DNA of 64,000 nucleotides. Origin: JAXGQD01 sp040766665 (GTDB lineage: Bacteria > Bacillota > Clostridia > Saccharofermentanales > Fastidiosipilaceae). Every line of letters begins with the position of its first letter. Positions within the stretch are counted from its first letter, which is position 1. The stretch lies in NCBI GenBank assembly GCA_040766665.1, contig JAXGQD010000008.1, positions 24,638 to 88,637 of the forward strand. The letters are read 5' to 3'. Under the pieces are notes generated by a model. That model did not search any database, was not told where the DNA came from, and worked only from the letters and a program-made list of their open reading frames with translations. Below are positions 62,536 to 64,000 of this stretch, piece by piece. Both the position numbers and the translations under genes were made by a program.

Positions 62536-63804
62536 TTACTTCGCTGCTCCGCTCATGATGAGCTCGGCATAGACTTTTATGCATCTGAAATACTCTTCAA
62601 CATCCAGGAATTCATCTACGGCATGGCATTGCTCCAGATGCCCCGGACCGAATTGGATGGTGGGACAGCCTGCGATGTTTTTCCAGGTTCTGCTGTCACA
62701 ACCGGCCGGAGAACCGACGATGGGGGGTGTTTTGCCATAGACGCGTGTATAAGCCTCTTTAAAACGTTCAACCAGAGGCTCGTCCTCTGACTGCTCAAAT
62801 GCACCACCGGCTTGATAAATCTCGATTTCCGGAGCATTTTCAGAAAGCCAAGGATCCGCCTGCGCCACGCGTGCAACGGCATCTTTGAAAGCCTCCACTA
62901 CACTGTGATATGACATGACCTCGGGCAGGTAGTGCACACAGGTCTCAAATAAACAGTCTCCTGCCACGGTTGAACCTGCTGTTCCGCCTTTTATCACACC
63001 AACGTTTAAGTTGGGTGCTGGCAAAAGCGGATGCTTATAACGCAGCAACCAGTTGTGTTCCAATTCGTTCAATGCTGCCATGATTTTCACGGCTTTATCA
63101 ATCGCACTGACGCCCTTCCATTTACCGCCTGAATGCACCGCTTTACCTTTGATACTCACACGGAAAAAGACAAAGCCCATGTGCGCCAAAATCAGTTCAT
63201 CGGCACTGCATTCACAAACCACGACACCGTCCGCTTTGATGCCCTGCATCGCGGCTTGAATGGAGCCGTTGCCTCCGCCTTCCTCGTCGCAAACCGAGCT
63301 GATGATGACATCGCCCGGCAGTTCCTCTCCGGCGTCCTGCAGTAACTTAAGCGCCATGACCGCGGCCATCAGACCGCCTTTCATGTCAGTACTACCCAAG
63401 CCGTAAAGCTTGCCATCGCGGAGCTCGGCTGCATGGGGCGGGCTGGTCCATTCTGACTCATCACCGGCGGGCATGGTGTCCATGTGGCCGTTGAAGAGCA
63501 GGCTGGGACCTCCACTACCTTTAAATCGCGCATGCACGTTGTAGCGCTCCGCTAGATTGTGTCCGGCATTGCCCTCGTTGTGGGTCTTTATGGCGTCTTG
63601 GATAATGGCTTCGTCCATCGGGTCGATGCGAATCTCATCAGCCTGCATTTGCTTGAAGAGCTCGATGAGGTAGTCCTGGCCGGCCTTTTCCAAGCCGCCA
63701 TCTATCCCATGTCCCAGACAATGCGTGTCAAGGGCTACCAGTTCCTGCAAATGTCGCAGATACTGCGTCGTATTCTGTTCCAATACCTGGTCTAAGTTCT
63801 GCAT
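62536..63804 (-). CDS. M20-family metallopeptidase (ArgE/DapE-like)
   Basis: About 422 residues. Metal sites: LLFNGHMDTMP, GSTDMKGGLMA and VCDEEGGGNGS; lid-domain His in KAVHSGGKWKG. Only distantly like the 60460-61623 enzyme. ATG at 63802-63804 has AGGAGGA at 63808-63814; the upstream in-frame extension is low-complexity and rejected. The 148-bp gap before the next gene holds no feature beyond a T/G-rich tract. Confidence 0.82.
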   Translation of the reverse strand: MQNLDQVLEQNTTQYLRHLQELVALDTHCLGHGIDGGLEKAGQDYLIELFKQMQADEIRIDPMDEAIIQDAIKTHNEGNAGHNLAERYNVHARFKGSGGPSLLFNGHMDTMPAGDESEWTSPPHAAELRDGKLYGLGSTDMKGGLMAAVMALKLLQDAGEELPGDVIISSVCDEEGGGNGSIQAAMQGIKADGVVVCECSADELILAHMGFVFFRVSIKGKAVHSGGKWKGVSAIDKAVKIMAALNELEHNWLLRYKHPLLPAPNLNVGVIKGGTAGSTVAGDCLFETCVHYLPEVMSYHSVVEAFKDAVARVAQADPWLSENAPEIEIYQAGGAFEQSEDEPLVERFKEAYTRVYGKTPPIVGSPAGCDSRTWKNIAGCPTIQFGPGHLEQCHAVDEFLDVEEYFRCIKVYAELIMSGAAK

Positions 63805-64000
63805 AGTCCTCCTTTCGGCTGCCGTTGCGGTGTGGGGATGTTGGTGGTGGAGGGGTTGGTGGCAAATCGTGGTTTTCATGGGAGTTGTGGTTTGTGGTGG
63901 TTTGTAGCAAGTCGTGGGTTTCATGGTAATCCGCACTTTTTACGGCATTTTTTCCGTTAATCCAAGACTGCTCCCGGATAGAGGCGAAAACGCATGATGA
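63805..64000. other. Window end: T/G-rich tract and a repeat motif
   Basis: No gene is seen. The stretch is rich in G and T on the + strand, and a copy of the MITE-like motif (TTTTTTCCGTTAATCCAAG) lies near 63945-63965. Confidence 0.5.

Larger units (their letters stand above)
239..63026. repeat. Dispersed, over-represented heptamer GGCAAAA / TTTTGCC
   Basis: Hand scan of the whole window. GGCAAAA on the + strand starts at 2477, 2747, 3479, 4599, 4745, 5242, 7399, 8325, 8704, 9565, 10120, 11649, 12564, 12668, 12981, 13201, 13939, 15198, 16300, 17113, 17588, 17800, 19313, 20096, 21203, 21340, 22257, 22536, 23683, 24085, 25795, 25852, 28563, 28876, 29794, 30589, 31571, 32165, 33461, 35308, 36245, 39306, 39925, 41920, 43262, 45352, 46250, 46448, 46671, 46898, 48295, 50566, 50617, 52934, 54815, 55631, 55916, 56830, 57802, 57964, 58735, 59699, 60679, 60985, 63020. 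TTTTGCC starts at 239, 1390, 1558, 3385, 6036, 7665, 8994, 11831, 12321, 15868, 16103, 17653, 19116, 19503, 21563, 21737, 23204, 25073, 25650, 26435, 26770, 27413, 27554, 28329, 29652, 29906, 30866, 31365, 32009, 33152, 33417, 35989, 36768, 37859, 39435, 39508, 41777, 42884, 43929, 44017, 44645, 45537, 46629, 51222, 52633, 52684, 53892, 54358, 56215, 57657, 58960, 59644, 60355, 61648, 62730. The two orientations are nearly balanced (65 and 55). Sites fall inside and between genes. Thirteen extend to GGCAAAAGCC. Function unknown. Confidence 0.85.

Noticed and set aside
239..63026. Chi- or KOPS-like role for GGCAAAA
   Set aside because: Such sites are strongly polar to replication. The two orientations are nearly equal here (65 to 55 by hand).

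Overview
The window reads as a chromosome segment of an anaerobic Bacillota (Clostridia-like) bacterium of roughly balanced base composition. The evidence is gene order and content: yicC-remA-gmk-rpoZ, the Bacillus-type yaaO-tmk-darA-holB-ricT-trmN6-rsmI block, SRP RNA-dnaX-ebfC-recR, a clostridial 2[4Fe-4S] ferredoxin, pyruvate phosphate dikinase, AsnA and an oxygen-sensitive glycyl radical enzyme. No rRNA or tRNA gene was found.

Layout. 1-10.2 kb: minus-strand housekeeping genes (ppdK start, glyS, rpoZ, gmk, remA, yicC, a phosphoesterase, uvrC, a Crh-like HPr, rimI-tsaB-tsaE, rpsI-rplM). 10.2-13.7 kb: a large YfhO-type membrane protein. 13.7-16 kb: repeats and a broken IS110/IS1111-type element. 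16-26 kb: the rsmI to yaaO block with an extra ferredoxin and patatin gene, then small accessory genes. 26-29.7 kb: a tandem 335-bp repeat and a CadC-regulated metal-efflux operon. 29.8-33.3 kb: two genes broken by single-base indels, a 39-bp tandem hairpin array and a MITE-like element. 33.3-38.8 kb: a glycyl radical enzyme locus (activase, DeoR regulator, enzyme, ROK kinase). 38.9-41.5 kb: repeats and an AbiE type IV toxin-antitoxin pair between duplicated gene ends. 41.5-50.5 kb: DsrE-like, CorA, flavin-binding protein, lipoprotein, DUF5107, asnA, a broken PcfJ-like gene and a WYL regulator. 50.7-53.9 kb: SRP RNA, dnaX, ebfC, recR. 53.9-60.4 kb: an oligosaccharide operon (GH13, GPH transporter, broken GH1, PfkB kinase, LacI). 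60.5-63.8 kb: two M20 peptidases around a glutamine-amidotransferase-like protein.

How the parts fit. The core genes supply translation, tRNA t6A modification, replication, repair and c-di-AMP sensing. The accessory loci supply anaerobic radical sugar chemistry, uptake and cleavage of glycosides, metal export and an abortive-infection system. Intergenic space is dominated by four interspersed, structured repeat families.

The most striking signal is genome-scale. The heptamer GGCAAAA (or its complement) occurs about 120 times by my hand count, about once per 530 bp and in both orientations, where chance predicts about 8. Other leads are an IS1111-like element sitting precisely inside a MITE-like repeat, with a long 3' end that could encode a bridge RNA; hairpin repeats with a compensatory base change; and single-base indels clustered in only five genes.
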